From the NCBI GenBank assembly GCA_047621305.1, contig JBLHNB010000008.1, positions 29,542 to 93,541 of the forward strand: a stretch of 64,000 nucleotides of DNA, written 5' to 3'. Shown piece by piece: positions 9,802 to 18,683 of this stretch (its first letter is position 1; every line of letters starts with the position of its first letter). This DNA is from Colwellia_A sp047621305. GTDB lineage: Bacteria; Pseudomonadota; Gammaproteobacteria; Enterobacterales; Alteromonadaceae. The notes below the pieces were generated by a model. The model searched no databases. It was not told the origin of the DNA and saw only the letters and a list, made by a program, of their open reading frames with translations. Position numbers and translations under genes: made by a program.

Positions 9802-11028
9802 TCATTCAGATATAGCAGCTAACCTTACATTACTGTGTTTGCGAAGAACCATGGTCAGTATACAAATAGCGCCACAAATTATGGTAATAACAGCCAAACT
9901 AGTAACATTAAAGTCATTGATTTGGCTGACAACAAAAGTAATCGCAAAACCACAACTAAATCGAACACAACCCGACAGCGCAACGGCCTTACCATACTGA
10001 TGCTTAACCCCTTGCAATAAAAGACTCATTGAAGTTGAAAGCACAATGGCAATACCCATAGTAATAATCCCCATTGATACTGCAAATAAAACAATACCAA
10101 CAACCGATATATCTACATTCACCAGCAGTGTAATATATGTTGCGGCATCTCCCGACAATAATAAGCCTGTAGCCGCAGTCGTAATCATAATATACCCAGC
10201 TTTAAGCATGCTCTCAGTACTGTATTTCTTGAGAGTTATAGATAACATCGTATTTGCTAAAATCATACATCCTGCGTTAAACGCAAAAAATAATGAAAAT
10301 TGGTATTCAGTCAATTGCCAATGCCCCATAAATATCACTGGCGAACTGGCAATGAAGGCAAATAATGCGGTAAACGCTGCGGCATTCATCAGCATATAGG
10401 GAAAGTACTTCGAATCAGCTAACATCTGTATATAACTTGTTGACCTAGTTATTTTCTCTGCATCTATGCGGGTGCGATTTGTTTCAGGCAATGCAGTAAA
10501 TACCCAGAAAAATAAGGCCAACGCATAAATAGCCAAAAAATAGAAAATACTCTGCCAGCCATAAACTCCATTTAACAAAGCCCCTATGCTGGGTGCTATT
10601 AAAGGTGCTATGCCTATGGTGGCTGAAACGATTGCAATCGTCTTCGTCAGTTCGGTTTTATCATAGACATCTCTGCATATTGCAAAGCAGCTGACTGCAC
10701 CGGCGCAGGCTCCCAAACCGAGTAAAAATCGCCCAACCATTAACATTTCTATTGATCCCGCTTCCGCGCAAAGTAATGCTGAAAAACCAAAAATAGCTAT
10801 GCCTACCAGCAATACATTACGTCGACCAAAATTGTCTGACAATGGCCCATAAATAAGCTGACCTAGGGCGAATGTAGCAAAAAATAGTGCCAAAGTGATC
10901 TGCACCATCGCCATATCGGTGTTTAGTGCGTTAGCAATAGTCGGCATAGCAGGTAAATATATATCGGTTGATAAAGCTGCCAAACAGCCCATTGCTACTA
11001 ACATCAGCATCAAATGTGTTTTTTTCAT
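9802..11028 (-). CDS. Bcr/CflA-type multidrug efflux MFS transporter
   Basis: This 408-residue protein has about 12 hydrophobic segments. Near the N-terminus it has ALSTDIYLPAMPTIANAL, the signature of the Bcr/CflA drug:proton antiporters, followed by the MFS loop 2-3 motif GPLSDNFGRRNVLL and by GRFLLGLGACAGAVS and CRDVYD, also typical of the family. It should sit in the inner membrane and export small drugs or metabolites using the proton gradient; the substrate is unknown. It is transcribed away from a LysR-type regulator whose start lies about 106 bases off, the usual arrangement for local control. Confidence 0.9.
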   Translation of the reverse strand: MKKTHLMLMLVAMGCLAALSTDIYLPAMPTIANALNTDMAMVQITLALFFATFALGQLIYGPLSDNFGRRNVLLVGIAIFGFSALLCAEAGSIEMLMVGRFLLGLGACAGAVSCFAICRDVYDKTELTKTIAIVSATIGIAPLIAPSIGALLNGVYGWQSIFYFLAIYALALFFWVFTALPETNRTRIDAEKITRSTSYIQMLADSKYFPYMLMNAAAFTALFAFIASSPVIFMGHWQLTEYQFSLFFAFNAGCMILANTMLSITLKKYSTESMLKAGYIMITTAATGLLLSGDAATYITLLVNVDISVVGIVLFAVSMGIITMGIAIVLSTSMSLLLQGVKHQYGKAVALSGCVRFSCGFAITFVVSQINDFNVTSLAVITIICGAICILTMVLRKHSNVRLAAISE

Positions 11029-11134
11029 GAGTTAACCCTAAAGTAAATGAATTTTTAGCTTAATCTGTTTAATGGTAGAAATATAATTGATATCATCTTC
11101 CTCAGGTATAAATAGAATTTATGGATGTTTTTGA
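11029..11134. promoter_or_regulatory. Divergent promoter region between MFS pump and LysR regulator
   Basis: The 106 bases separate the start codons of the divergent transporter and LysR genes. LysR regulators usually bind such spacers at T-N11-A sites and control both genes. I did not identify a convincing operator, so the assignment rests on the gene arrangement. Confidence 0.45.
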
Positions 11135-12007
11135 ATGAGTATTTCAATTGAACTAATGCGCAACTTTAATGAAGTGGCACGATGCGGCAATATTTCTCAA
11201 GCAGCCAATCACGTAGGGCTTACACAACCAGCACTTAGTTCATCGATAAAGAAATTGGAACACCAACTTAAAGCCGAACTATTTCATCGTTCAAAGAAAG
11301 GGGTATCGCTCACGAGGGCAGGCAAGATACTACTAAACCATAGTGATTCATTATTAAGAGACTGGGAGCGGATAACTGATGCTATTACAAGTGATAATAA
11401 TAAAATCAGTGGGCGCTATTCCATGGGCATCCACCCCGCACTTTCTACGGTTACTTTACCCCAGTTTTTACCAAAGCTGATGCATCGAAATCCGCTGTTA
11501 ACTTTTTCATTTTTTCATGGAGGATCACAGCTTATCACCGAAAAAATAATCAGCTATGAATTAGATTTTGGCATCATCATCAACCCCATTAATCACACTA
11601 GCCTCAGTTATGATGAGTTGTTTGAAGATCAGGTACAATTTTATCAATCAAAAGAAAGAACAACAGATAAAGACAAACGCATTGTGGTTTATGACGAAAG
11701 GATGTATCAATGCGAAATATTGATGAAACAGGCACAAAATAAAAAATTATTTACTGATAACCGGTTACTACATGTTGATGAATTACATGTTATTGCTTCA
11801 CTCGTTGCATCAGATATTGGTTATGGCATATTACCAAAATTGGTGGCAGACAGTCATTATAGTGATGTAATTGAACCCGTAAAAGATTCTCCTGTTTACC
11901 TTGACCGATGTTATTTAGTTAGTCGAAAACAGCAAGAAACATCTGTTGCTGCAACGCATATAAAAGAAGCAATCACTACCGCATTCGCCTGTAAATTAAA
12001 ATGGTAA
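11135..12007 (+). CDS. LysR-family transcriptional regulator
   Basis: The 290-residue protein has a classic N-terminal LysR winged helix-turn-helix: NFNEVARCGNISQAANHVGL followed by TQPALSSSIKKLEHQL, ELFHRSKKGVSLT and AGKILL (about residues 9-70). The rest fits a periplasmic-binding-protein-like effector domain. Its divergent orientation from the Bcr/CflA-type pump suggests it controls that pump in response to a compound the pump exports. The effector cannot be read from the sequence. Confidence 0.92.
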   Translation: MSISIELMRNFNEVARCGNISQAANHVGLTQPALSSSIKKLEHQLKAELFHRSKKGVSLTRAGKILLNHSDSLLRDWERITDAITSDNNKISGRYSMGIHPALSTVTLPQFLPKLMHRNPLLTFSFFHGGSQLITEKIISYELDFGIIINPINHTSLSYDELFEDQVQFYQSKERTTDKDKRIVVYDERMYQCEILMKQAQNKKLFTDNRLLHVDELHVIASLVASDIGYGILPKLVADSHYSDVIEPVKDSPVYLDRCYLVSRKQQETSVAATHIKEAITTAFACKLKW

Positions 12008-12072
12008 ACACTGCATTAAAACACATAAAACCCATAAAATTCAACCAGTTAAAAATACGGACATTTTAACGT

Positions 12073-12157
12073 TATTATTTTAAATGATACAATCGTCAAA
12101 TTAACGATTTATTAATAAATTTACACCCTAAATGAGTGTCGTAGCCACTAAAATTAA
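12073..12157 (+). repeat. Imperfect direct repeat, right copy
   Basis: This copy matches the one at 9664-9750: TATTATTTTAAATGATA is identical and TCGTCAAATTAACGA follows at the same spacing, after which the match weakens. The pair brackets the efflux pump and its regulator. Confidence 0.75.
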
Positions 12158-12290
12158 ATTTTTGATTTTTTGTGGATACTCATAAGTAATATGATATTCG
12201 TCATCAACTATGATAACTGAACATATTCAGTACAATTTATGACGGCGATCTTACTTTTGACATTAACCTCAGTATGATCACTAATATCAC

Positions 12291-12446
12291 AGGCTGTGTG
12301 AAAACTCCCAGTGTAAAATTATTATGCGACGCTACGTAAATTAACAGGTGGTTTGACATCAAATTTATTACAGAATTTACTCTACAGAGTCTTTTTTCGT
12401 AGATATTATCCAATTACGCAAGTTCAAAATAGTTTTCACACAGCCT
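12291..12446. mobile_element. MITE-like element with perfect 16-bp terminal inverted repeats
   Basis: The left end AGGCTGTGTGAAAACT (12291-12306) and right end AGTTTTCACACAGCCT (12431-12446) are perfect reverse complements. The 124 bases between them carry no convincing ORF. Size and structure fit a non-autonomous miniature inverted-repeat element mobilised by a transposase elsewhere. I see no clear target-site duplication, so age and family are uncertain. Confidence 0.65.
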
Positions 12447-12894
12447 TACCACATTACTGACCTTTTTATTAATAAAGAATCGACCTTAAAACAGTCATAA
12501 CTCATTTCTGGCCCTAACCGAGCTAACAGGATTTTCAAATAATAGCTAATTTGAGAGATTTTGCTGGGTCATTTTATTTCAATAGTAGGCTTTGAGGAAG
12601 GTCTGAATATACATTCCAATTTTAACGTCAACTAAAAATGGATGACCATCAATTAAAATAGAAAAATTTGATAATGTTTCTTGATGAATTGGCTTTGAAT
12701 CAAGATTTAATTAACGACTTGTATTTATTGGTATTTCGTGTGTTATGAATTATTTCTTTTGCCACTATACAAAGATCGATAAATAAACAATAATAGATTA
12801 ATAGTCATACAGGCGATGCTTGGATTTTTTAAATTTAAGGTAAGACTCTTGGCATTTGTAACTAAATCTAAGATAACTCTATAAGGATATAAAT

Positions 12895-15354
12895 ATGAAA
12901 TTTAGATTTGTAGTTGCCGTGTTACTGGTCATTTTCGGAACAAATGTTTCAAATGCATTACCACAAAAAAATGAACAAGAAATAAAGCCTAGGGATCCAA
13001 ACTCGGAACATCGTAACGCTCTTGTTATTTCTGGAGGGATTAGTTTAGGTGTATACGAGGCTGGGGTTAACCACGTTATAGTTGAGGCAACTCAAAATAG
13101 TGCTATAGGGGCATTACTACCCAAAATTGAAGTAACAACGGGCTCTTCTGCAGGTGGAATAAATGCTTTAGCGACGGCTATTAGAACATGTCTAATGGAT
13201 GATTCCCTTTCTACGAGTTTATTCGACAATATATTTAGAGACATTTGGATTGATGTTGGAATAGGTGAAAAAACAAAAAATCTGCTGCCTATTGAAAATT
13301 CTGAATATCAGCACTTGATGTTGTCCGGAATACACCCTGATGAAAAAGCCCAAAAGATAAAAGACGCGATTTTCAGTCGTAAAGTGTTCGAGAACATACT
13401 TAACAAGTTAAAAGATGTGGTGAAAACAGGGCAAGCAAAAGAAGAGTGTGATGTTTCCATTGGCTTAATGGTTACTTTAGCACAACCAAACAACGTTGAT
13501 ATTCCGCTGAGTGATGGTAAAATTTTTGGAATAGTTAAACAAAGCTACGCCATCCCGATTAGAGTTAAAGCCAAAAAAGATGGTGCTGGCGTAAACAGAA
13601 TTTCTTTTTCTGCCATACCAGCGTCTGAATTTAGAAAAGTTATACCAGCTGGCTTTAAACGTAATATTATAAACCTTCCTTCAAAAAATAAAGAAATCCA
13701 GTTTGATTCGGTTTTAAGGGCGTCGCTCGCCTCAAGCGCATTTCCTGGTGCTTTTGGACCAATTATGCTTGGATATTGTGACCCTGATGGAATACATACA
13801 GAAGAAAGCGCCGGTATTTGTCCGCAAAATGAGAAATTTCAAAAGAATATGTTTATAGATGGCGGGTATTTTAACAATGTTCCAATAGGACTAGCTGCTG
13901 AACTTATGTCAGTGAGGTTAGGTAAAAATACCGAAAATACCAATCAGAACTTCATGTATTTGGATCCTGATAATATGCGATGGGCAGGTGAAGAATCGTC
14001 TTCAGATTCGAGTTCTTGTAAATGTTTAGATGATGAAGGTAGTCCCCTACCTAAAGAAAAATGTCCTCCGCTTGAAGAAAAATGTCCTCCGCACTTTCTA
14101 ACGTTAGCCGGCCAACTGAATAATTTGATTCCAGGAATATTAACGCTAAGGAAGCGAGACCTATACAACGATATGGATACATATTTTATTAAAAAGAGTG
14201 ATAGCTACCGCATCTATAGTCCAACAGAAAGAGGTCCTCACCTAACAGGAAATTTTCTTGGCGCTTTTGGTGCGTTTTTTGATCCCGCATTTAGGGAATA
14301 TGATTATGCTGCTGGGGTTTATGACGGGTTGAGATACGTGGCAAACGCTGTTTGCCTTAATAAAGAGTATGAAAATAAAGAAGTTTGCGAGGTTACTACA
14401 TTTAGTGAACTGTTTGAGGCGTTAGTGGCTGATTCTGGTTCAAACCATAACAAGGCGTACAATGACTTGGTTGCGCTTGTAGGTGCATTTATCTGTGATG
14501 ATCTGAAACAAGGTCAATCTAAGGATTGTTCTTTAATTGAGAACCCTTGGCAACCTTTGGTACAAAAATATCATGAAAGTAGTTATGAATCAGATACTTA
14601 TTTTATTTATAAAGCATTACAAAAAATGGAAGAAAATAAGTTAGATTCATTCTTAACAACTTTACGTGCAGAAAGGGAAAAATCGAAGAGTAATATAAAT
14701 TATGAAGATCAATTAGAGTATATGCTATATCGCCAAGATTATTGGCAAGGTTTGTTTTTAAAACGAATAACTAAGAGACTTATCTATTTAGAAAAAGAGC
14801 ATAAAGGCGAAAACGAGAAGCTTTTAACGGCTGCATATTTATTGCTGCCTCAAGATTTATATGCTTCATATAATATTGGAAATGCCAAAGACCCCGAGCT
14901 TCTAAGTTGGAAATATAAACTTATTCCCGATCACTTTGGTATAGACGCAATCCAAACTGGCTTAGTCGTTGGATGGAGTTATGTGCCTAACTGGGATCAT
15001 AAATTACCGGCTCGGTCCAATGCAGAATTCGGAATTTCGCTGCATGCGCAAATTAAAGATAAATCAGATAATCGCGTAGACTATATGAATACGTGGGCAG
15101 GCATCAGATTTAATAGGCCCTCGACTTTCTTTTCTTCTTGGGGAGTTTCTGTCTCAGCCAATAAAAATATAAGTAACACTTCAAACTTCGGTAATGACGT
15201 ACTTATTGGAGCGCAAGGGAATGTGAGTTTTTTATCAGACAAAATAAGGTTCTCTATCGGTACCCGAGATGCCATTAGTAATTACGATGGTGAAGATTGG
15301 AATGTACAACTTACATTCACAAATATAGATGACCTCATTTGGGCATTTTGGTAA
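12895..15354 (+). CDS. Secreted patatin-like phospholipase, possible C-terminal outer-membrane part
   Basis: The 819-residue protein starts with a Sec signal peptide (about residues 1-22, ending SNALPQ). The patatin domain follows: oxyanion loop SGGISLGVYEAG near 46-57, nucleophile elbow GSSAG with Ser85, and the dyad aspartate Asp322 in IDGGYFNNVP. All catalytic residues are therefore present, and the family hydrolyses acyl esters of phospholipids or related lipids. Around residues 375-405 lies a Cys-rich insert with a duplicated 7-residue unit (EKCPP twice). The last 130 or so residues alternate polar and hydrophobic positions, and the chain ends in LIWAFW with a terminal aromatic, which suggests beta-strands inserted in the outer membrane. 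That last part is inference. It appears to be a single-gene unit with a good RBS. Confidence 0.9.
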   Translation: MKFRFVVAVLLVIFGTNVSNALPQKNEQEIKPRDPNSEHRNALVISGGISLGVYEAGVNHVIVEATQNSAIGALLPKIEVTTGSSAGGINALATAIRTCLMDDSLSTSLFDNIFRDIWIDVGIGEKTKNLLPIENSEYQHLMLSGIHPDEKAQKIKDAIFSRKVFENILNKLKDVVKTGQAKEECDVSIGLMVTLAQPNNVDIPLSDGKIFGIVKQSYAIPIRVKAKKDGAGVNRISFSAIPASEFRKVIPAGFKRNIINLPSKNKEIQFDSVLRASLASSAFPGAFGPIMLGYCDPDGIHTEESAGICPQNEKFQKNMFIDGGYFNNVPIGLAAELMSVRLGKNTENTNQNFMYLDPDNMRWAGEESSSDSSSCKCLDDEGSPLPKEKCPPLEEKCPPHFLTLAGQLNNLIPGILTLRKRDLYNDMDTYFIKKSDSYRIYSPTERGPHLTGNFLGAFGAFFDPAFREYDYAAGVYDGLRYVANAVCLNKEYENKEVCEVTTFSELFEALVADSGSNHNKAYNDLVALVGAFICDDLKQGQSKDCSLIENPWQPLVQKYHESSYESDTYFIYKALQKMEENKLDSFLTTLRAEREKSKSNINYEDQLEYMLYRQDYWQGLFLKRITKRLIYLEKEHKGENEKLLTAAYLLLPQDLYASYNIGNAKDPELLSWKYKLIPDHFGIDAIQTGLVVGWSYVPNWDHKLPARSNAEFGISLHAQIKDKSDNRVDYMNTWAGIRFNRPSTFFSSWGVSVSANKNISNTSNFGNDVLIGAQGNVSFLSDKIRFSIGTRDAISNYDGEDWNVQLTFTNIDDLIWAFW

Positions 15355-15485
15355 TTAGACCTCAAGTTGTTGCAGGAATTGATCTAGCAAAGAAGTCTAA
15401 ACTTCAGTTGATAGTTGTAATTGAGTGTTTCTTTAATTGCTACTCTTGCAAAGAAACTATTATTTATTGCTAATTTGAGAGAGTA

Positions 15486-16469
15486 TCACACCGCTTGTTT
15501 GTATTTAAATAGTTTAATCTGTGTTTTATTCGAGTCGGTAGTGGATTTCAGCGCTTTGAAGTCATCATCAAAGTCGCCAATTTGTTTTATTGAAGGCTGT
15601 AATCCTCCTTCCGGTTCTCGAGTGAAATCATCGTAATGTATTGGAACAACATATGTTGGATTAATCGTTTTATAAACTGATGCCATAATATTGTCAGGGG
15701 CGATACTACTTAGTCCGGCAATGCCCATAAACAACCACATTGTACCATCTTTGGGTTGAACTCTTTGATTAATTGAATCGCGAAAAACGGGCTCGTTTAT
15801 ATTGGCACTTGGATAAATCACAATATTGGTTTTAGTCAGCTTGTGATGCAGCAGAAACACATAACTTTGGCCTTCGTTGTAACACAAAAGGTGTGACTGA
15901 GAATTTAGAGGCTCTTCTATCGCTTCGCCCAATCCTAATATAGACGAAAATGGTTTTGATGGCACAATATGTTTGCTTGGAATGGCTGTGAGCGTAAAGT
16001 TGTTGCCAACATAAACGTCGTTAGGCTCAGTTTGATTTGGTATGGTGAGGTCATTATTTGTCTCAAACACATTTGTTGCTGGTTTTCCTTTGCAGTAGAG
16101 ATTCAACACAGAGCTTGAGCCAACCAGTCTGGCGTCGTAGGCGAGTGACACGCAAGAGGAATCCAAAGCGTGGTCATGGTGGGCGTGAGCGACTGCAACG
16201 GCTTTAAGCTTCCCCCTTAAAACAGGATCTAAAATTGCTTTAATTTCCTCTGGTGACTTTTGCGTTAACGGTTGAAAGATAAGTTGCAAAATACTGGGTC
16301 TGGAGAAAAATCCGTCGATTAGAATCGCTTCTTCACCATCATCAAATAACAGGGTCGACGTGCCAAAAAAACGGGCGGTTAGCTGGTCTGTAGGATCTTT
16401 GACATAAGTGGGTTTGTGATTTGATTGTTCAAATAACGCAGTTGCTCGTCTGTAAATTTTGTGGTGCAA
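15486..16469 (-). CDS. Metallo-beta-lactamase-fold hydrolase (leader displaced by frameshift)
   Basis: The catalytic frame encodes an MBL-fold protein with the metal-binding motif HAHHDH (in VAHAHHDHALD) and further histidines in HIVPSK and VVPIHYDDF. Its earliest start in frame is a TTG at 16469 with no RBS. Directly upstream, one frame off, lies an ATG-initiated lipoprotein signal (see 16457-16546). Adding one A to the AAAA run at 16457-16460 joins them into a single lipoprotein. The hydrolase part shows no other damage. Substrate is unknown; the fold covers lactonases, phosphodiesterases and related enzymes. Confidence 0.8.
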   Translation of the reverse strand: MHHKIYRRATALFEQSNHKPTYVKDPTDQLTARFFGTSTLLFDDGEEAILIDGFFSRPSILQLIFQPLTQKSPEEIKAILDPVLRGKLKAVAVAHAHHDHALDSSCVSLAYDARLVGSSSVLNLYCKGKPATNVFETNNDLTIPNQTEPNDVYVGNNFTLTAIPSKHIVPSKPFSSILGLGEAIEEPLNSQSHLLCYNEGQSYVFLLHHKLTKTNIVIYPSANINEPVFRDSINQRVQPKDGTMWLFMGIAGLSSIAPDNIMASVYKTINPTYVVPIHYDDFTREPEGGLQPSIKQIGDFDDDFKALKSTTDSNKTQIKLFKYKQAV

Positions 16470-16546
16470 CCTAGGAGTAGATTGAGAATAAATAAAACAA
16501 AAGGGACTTTGAACACAGATTCTATTGTAACTGTTTTCATATTCAT
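16457..16546 (-). other. Out-of-frame lipoprotein leader of the MBL-fold gene
   Basis: The ATG at 16546 (or 16540) begins a reading frame with a hydrophobic stretch VPFVLFILNLLL and the lipobox LLLGC. In the sequence as given this frame runs on out of phase and stops, while the hydrolase continues in another frame. A one-base insertion in the A-run restores GCTTKIYRRATALFEQS without a break. Confidence 0.7.
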
Positions 16547-17237
16547 TAGTGTTCTCACTTGATCAGGAATACAGCTTAAAGTTGATTGTTTTTACGCCAA
16601 CCTTCAATATAAACTGTGACAAAAAACTTCATTACTTGCAACTATAAATTATAGAAAAGGCAGTAAAATAAAGGGGTTTTAATCTCATTAACCAATAACA
16701 GCAGTGGCCTATTTGTCAATTTCTCCTCGCCTTTACTCAATAAAATTTTCAGTAAAAATAATACTTATCAGCTAGATCATCGTTGGCTAATTATTGAGTG
16801 ATTATTTGATTATACTTGCAAATATTTGTCCAATTATTAATTATGATTAAAGTCCAGTCTAGGCTCCCAGTTGCCGTTTGTAACTCAAAATATAATGTCA
16901 GCTATTGGCTATTTGTTGACCCAAAGAATAATCAGCAGCTATCGTCAGCAAAGTTAAGGTTTTTAGCAGTATATTATTTTTCACTGTTCATTTATAAGTA
17001 CCCAAGGATCACTTTTACCGCTTAGTTATCTTTATTGCCTAGCGGTTTAACAAGGTTTTTTTGCGATTTATTCACTATTCCTGACGTGAAATTTAAATTC
17101 CTTTATCCCTATTTAGCAAATAATCGAACAAAAATTATTACTATATTTGATTACACACGGTTGTGTGTATGAGCAATAAATTAAGGCAGATACTTTATTC
17201 TCTAATTGGTATAGCCGCCTCGAAATCATACAACGAG
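16547..17237. other. 0.7 kb intergenic region between MBL gene and nuoN
   Basis: This AT-rich gap lies upstream of the MBL gene and downstream of nuoN. It must contain the promoter of the former and the end of the nuo transcript. I saw no strong rho-independent terminator, RNA gene or credible small ORF in it. Confidence 0.5.
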
Positions 17238-18683
17238 CTAAACAATAAATTGCCCAATAAGATCGGGAAATATACCAAAAACAATGCCTGAGAGTATAAA
17301 AACACTGATCAACAACTGTTCCGACATTGTGTAGGTAAAGGTTTTTTGTTCACCGTTATTCGTACTAAACAAGGTAAAAATAAGCCGTAGATAATAAGTC
17401 AGTGCAATGCCACTTCCTATGATCAGTGCTGTAATTAACCACCACAGTTGCCCCATAGTTGCATGCGATAAAATATAGAATTTACCAATAAATCCCATCG
17501 TCAAAGGAATACCGGCAAAACTAAGTACCGCGACTATGGTGAGTAAAGCTAACGCCCTATTTCGCCAAAATAGCCCCTGCAAGGAATCAATAGTCAATTG
17601 CACATCGGTTTCACTTTTTCCTTTCGCCTGATGCTCACAAATTACAATAACGGTGAATATAGACAGGCTGGCTAAGATATATGCTGCTAGATAGAACTGA
17701 GCACTTTGCCAAGCAAAAGCCATATTTTGTTGAGTACTGACTAATAAAACAATAAGTAAGTAGCCCATATGGGCGATCGATGAATAGGCTAATAAGCGCT
17801 TAAGATTGTCTTGTTTTAACGCCAAGGTATTACCTACTAATATCGATAAAATGGCAAGTAAGCTAATTAATTGAATAAGGTTTTCACTGATAAAATAATG
17901 CTGGCTAAACAGGCATTTCATCAAAACCACAAACATTGCTACTTTAGATACGGTTGCCATCAACAAAGTAATAGGCGTCGGCGCGCCCTGATAAACATCA
18001 GGTGTCCAAAAATGAAAAGGTACCAGTGACAATTTAAAAGCAATGCCCACTAAAAATAACAGCATACCCACAGCGTAAAATGCACTGCGTTGTAAAGCTG
18101 AAATATCGGTTTCAGGTGTAAAGCTCAATTGTCCTGTTTGACTGTATAATAAGGCAATACCAAGCAACATAATACTTGAAGCTGTAGCACTTAATATTAA
18201 ATATTTAAAACCCGTTTCAACTGCATGTTTACTTTCACGAATATACCCAACTAAGCCGACAAAACTTATACTGACCACCTCAAAACCTAAAAATAAGCTC
18301 GCATAGTGGTCACTAGTAACTAATACGCCTGCGCCCAAAACGACGAGAAGCAATAAGACATAATATTCATCATGAACTTCAATATGTGTTTTTAAAAACT
18401 TAGTGCTCAATTGCGTAACAACCAGCGCAGAAAAACAGACCAACATAAAAGTAAACACACTATAACTATCAACTTTTAGTAATATAGTTACTGTAGTAGG
18501 TGTAATAGTTAATAAATTAACACTTAGTAGCAACGCAAAAATGAGCACCACTTTGGTAAACAACGCAATCATATGCTGTGAGCGTTGCCAAGCAATAAGT
18601 AACAAGGATAAAACAGTGCCAAAGGCAATAAGCAGTTGTGGCATGATTGCCAGTAAGGCATCAACTCCTATCATATTATTCAT
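17238..18683 (-). CDS. nuoN: NADH-quinone oxidoreductase subunit N
   Basis: This 481-residue, strongly hydrophobic Mrp-antiporter-like subunit is one of three proton-pumping modules of complex I in the inner membrane. It has about 14 membrane helices, with family stretches such as FKLSLVPFHFWTPDVYQGAP and KRLLAYSSIAHMGYLL. Length agrees with E. coli NuoN (485). Its ATG overlaps the nuoM stop in an ATGA, so translation is coupled. It is the last gene of the operon. Confidence 0.96.
   Translation of the reverse strand: MNNMIGVDALLAIMPQLLIAFGTVLSLLLIAWQRSQHMIALFTKVVLIFALLLSVNLLTITPTTVTILLKVDSYSVFTFMLVCFSALVVTQLSTKFLKTHIEVHDEYYVLLLLVVLGAGVLVTSDHYASLFLGFEVVSISFVGLVGYIRESKHAVETGFKYLILSATASSIMLLGIALLYSQTGQLSFTPETDISALQRSAFYAVGMLLFLVGIAFKLSLVPFHFWTPDVYQGAPTPITLLMATVSKVAMFVVLMKCLFSQHYFISENLIQLISLLAILSILVGNTLALKQDNLKRLLAYSSIAHMGYLLIVLLVSTQQNMAFAWQSAQFYLAAYILASLSIFTVIVICEHQAKGKSETDVQLTIDSLQGLFWRNRALALLTIVAVLSFAGIPLTMGFIGKFYILSHATMGQLWWLITALIIGSGIALTYYLRLIFTLFSTNNGEQKTFTYTMSEQLLISVFILSGIVFGIFPDLIGQFIV

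Larger units (their letters stand above)
12008..12894. other. 0.9 kb intergenic region with repeat, MITE-like element and a coding-like remnant
   Basis: From left to right the gap holds the right copy of the direct repeat (12073-12157), a 156-bp element with 16-bp terminal inverted repeats (12291-12446) and, on the minus strand at 12579-12704, a short coding-like stretch without a start codon. The last 150 bases must contain the promoter of the patatin gene, whose RBS AAGGA lies about 8 bases before its ATG. Confidence 0.6.

Noticed and set aside
13944..14168. Antisense ORF within the patatin gene
   Set aside because: Its repeats (GGHFSSSGGHFS) are the reverse reading of the Cys-rich insert of the real gene.
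15363..15425. Short stretch reading VVAGIDLAKKSKLQLIVV, like the N-terminus of an IS110-type transposase
   Set aside because: Only about 18 residues match loosely, with no further transposase domain or ends; chance cannot be excluded.
16816..17025. 69-codon ORF in the gap before nuoN
   Set aside because: No RBS, no recognisable family, and composition like the surrounding non-coding AT-rich DNA.
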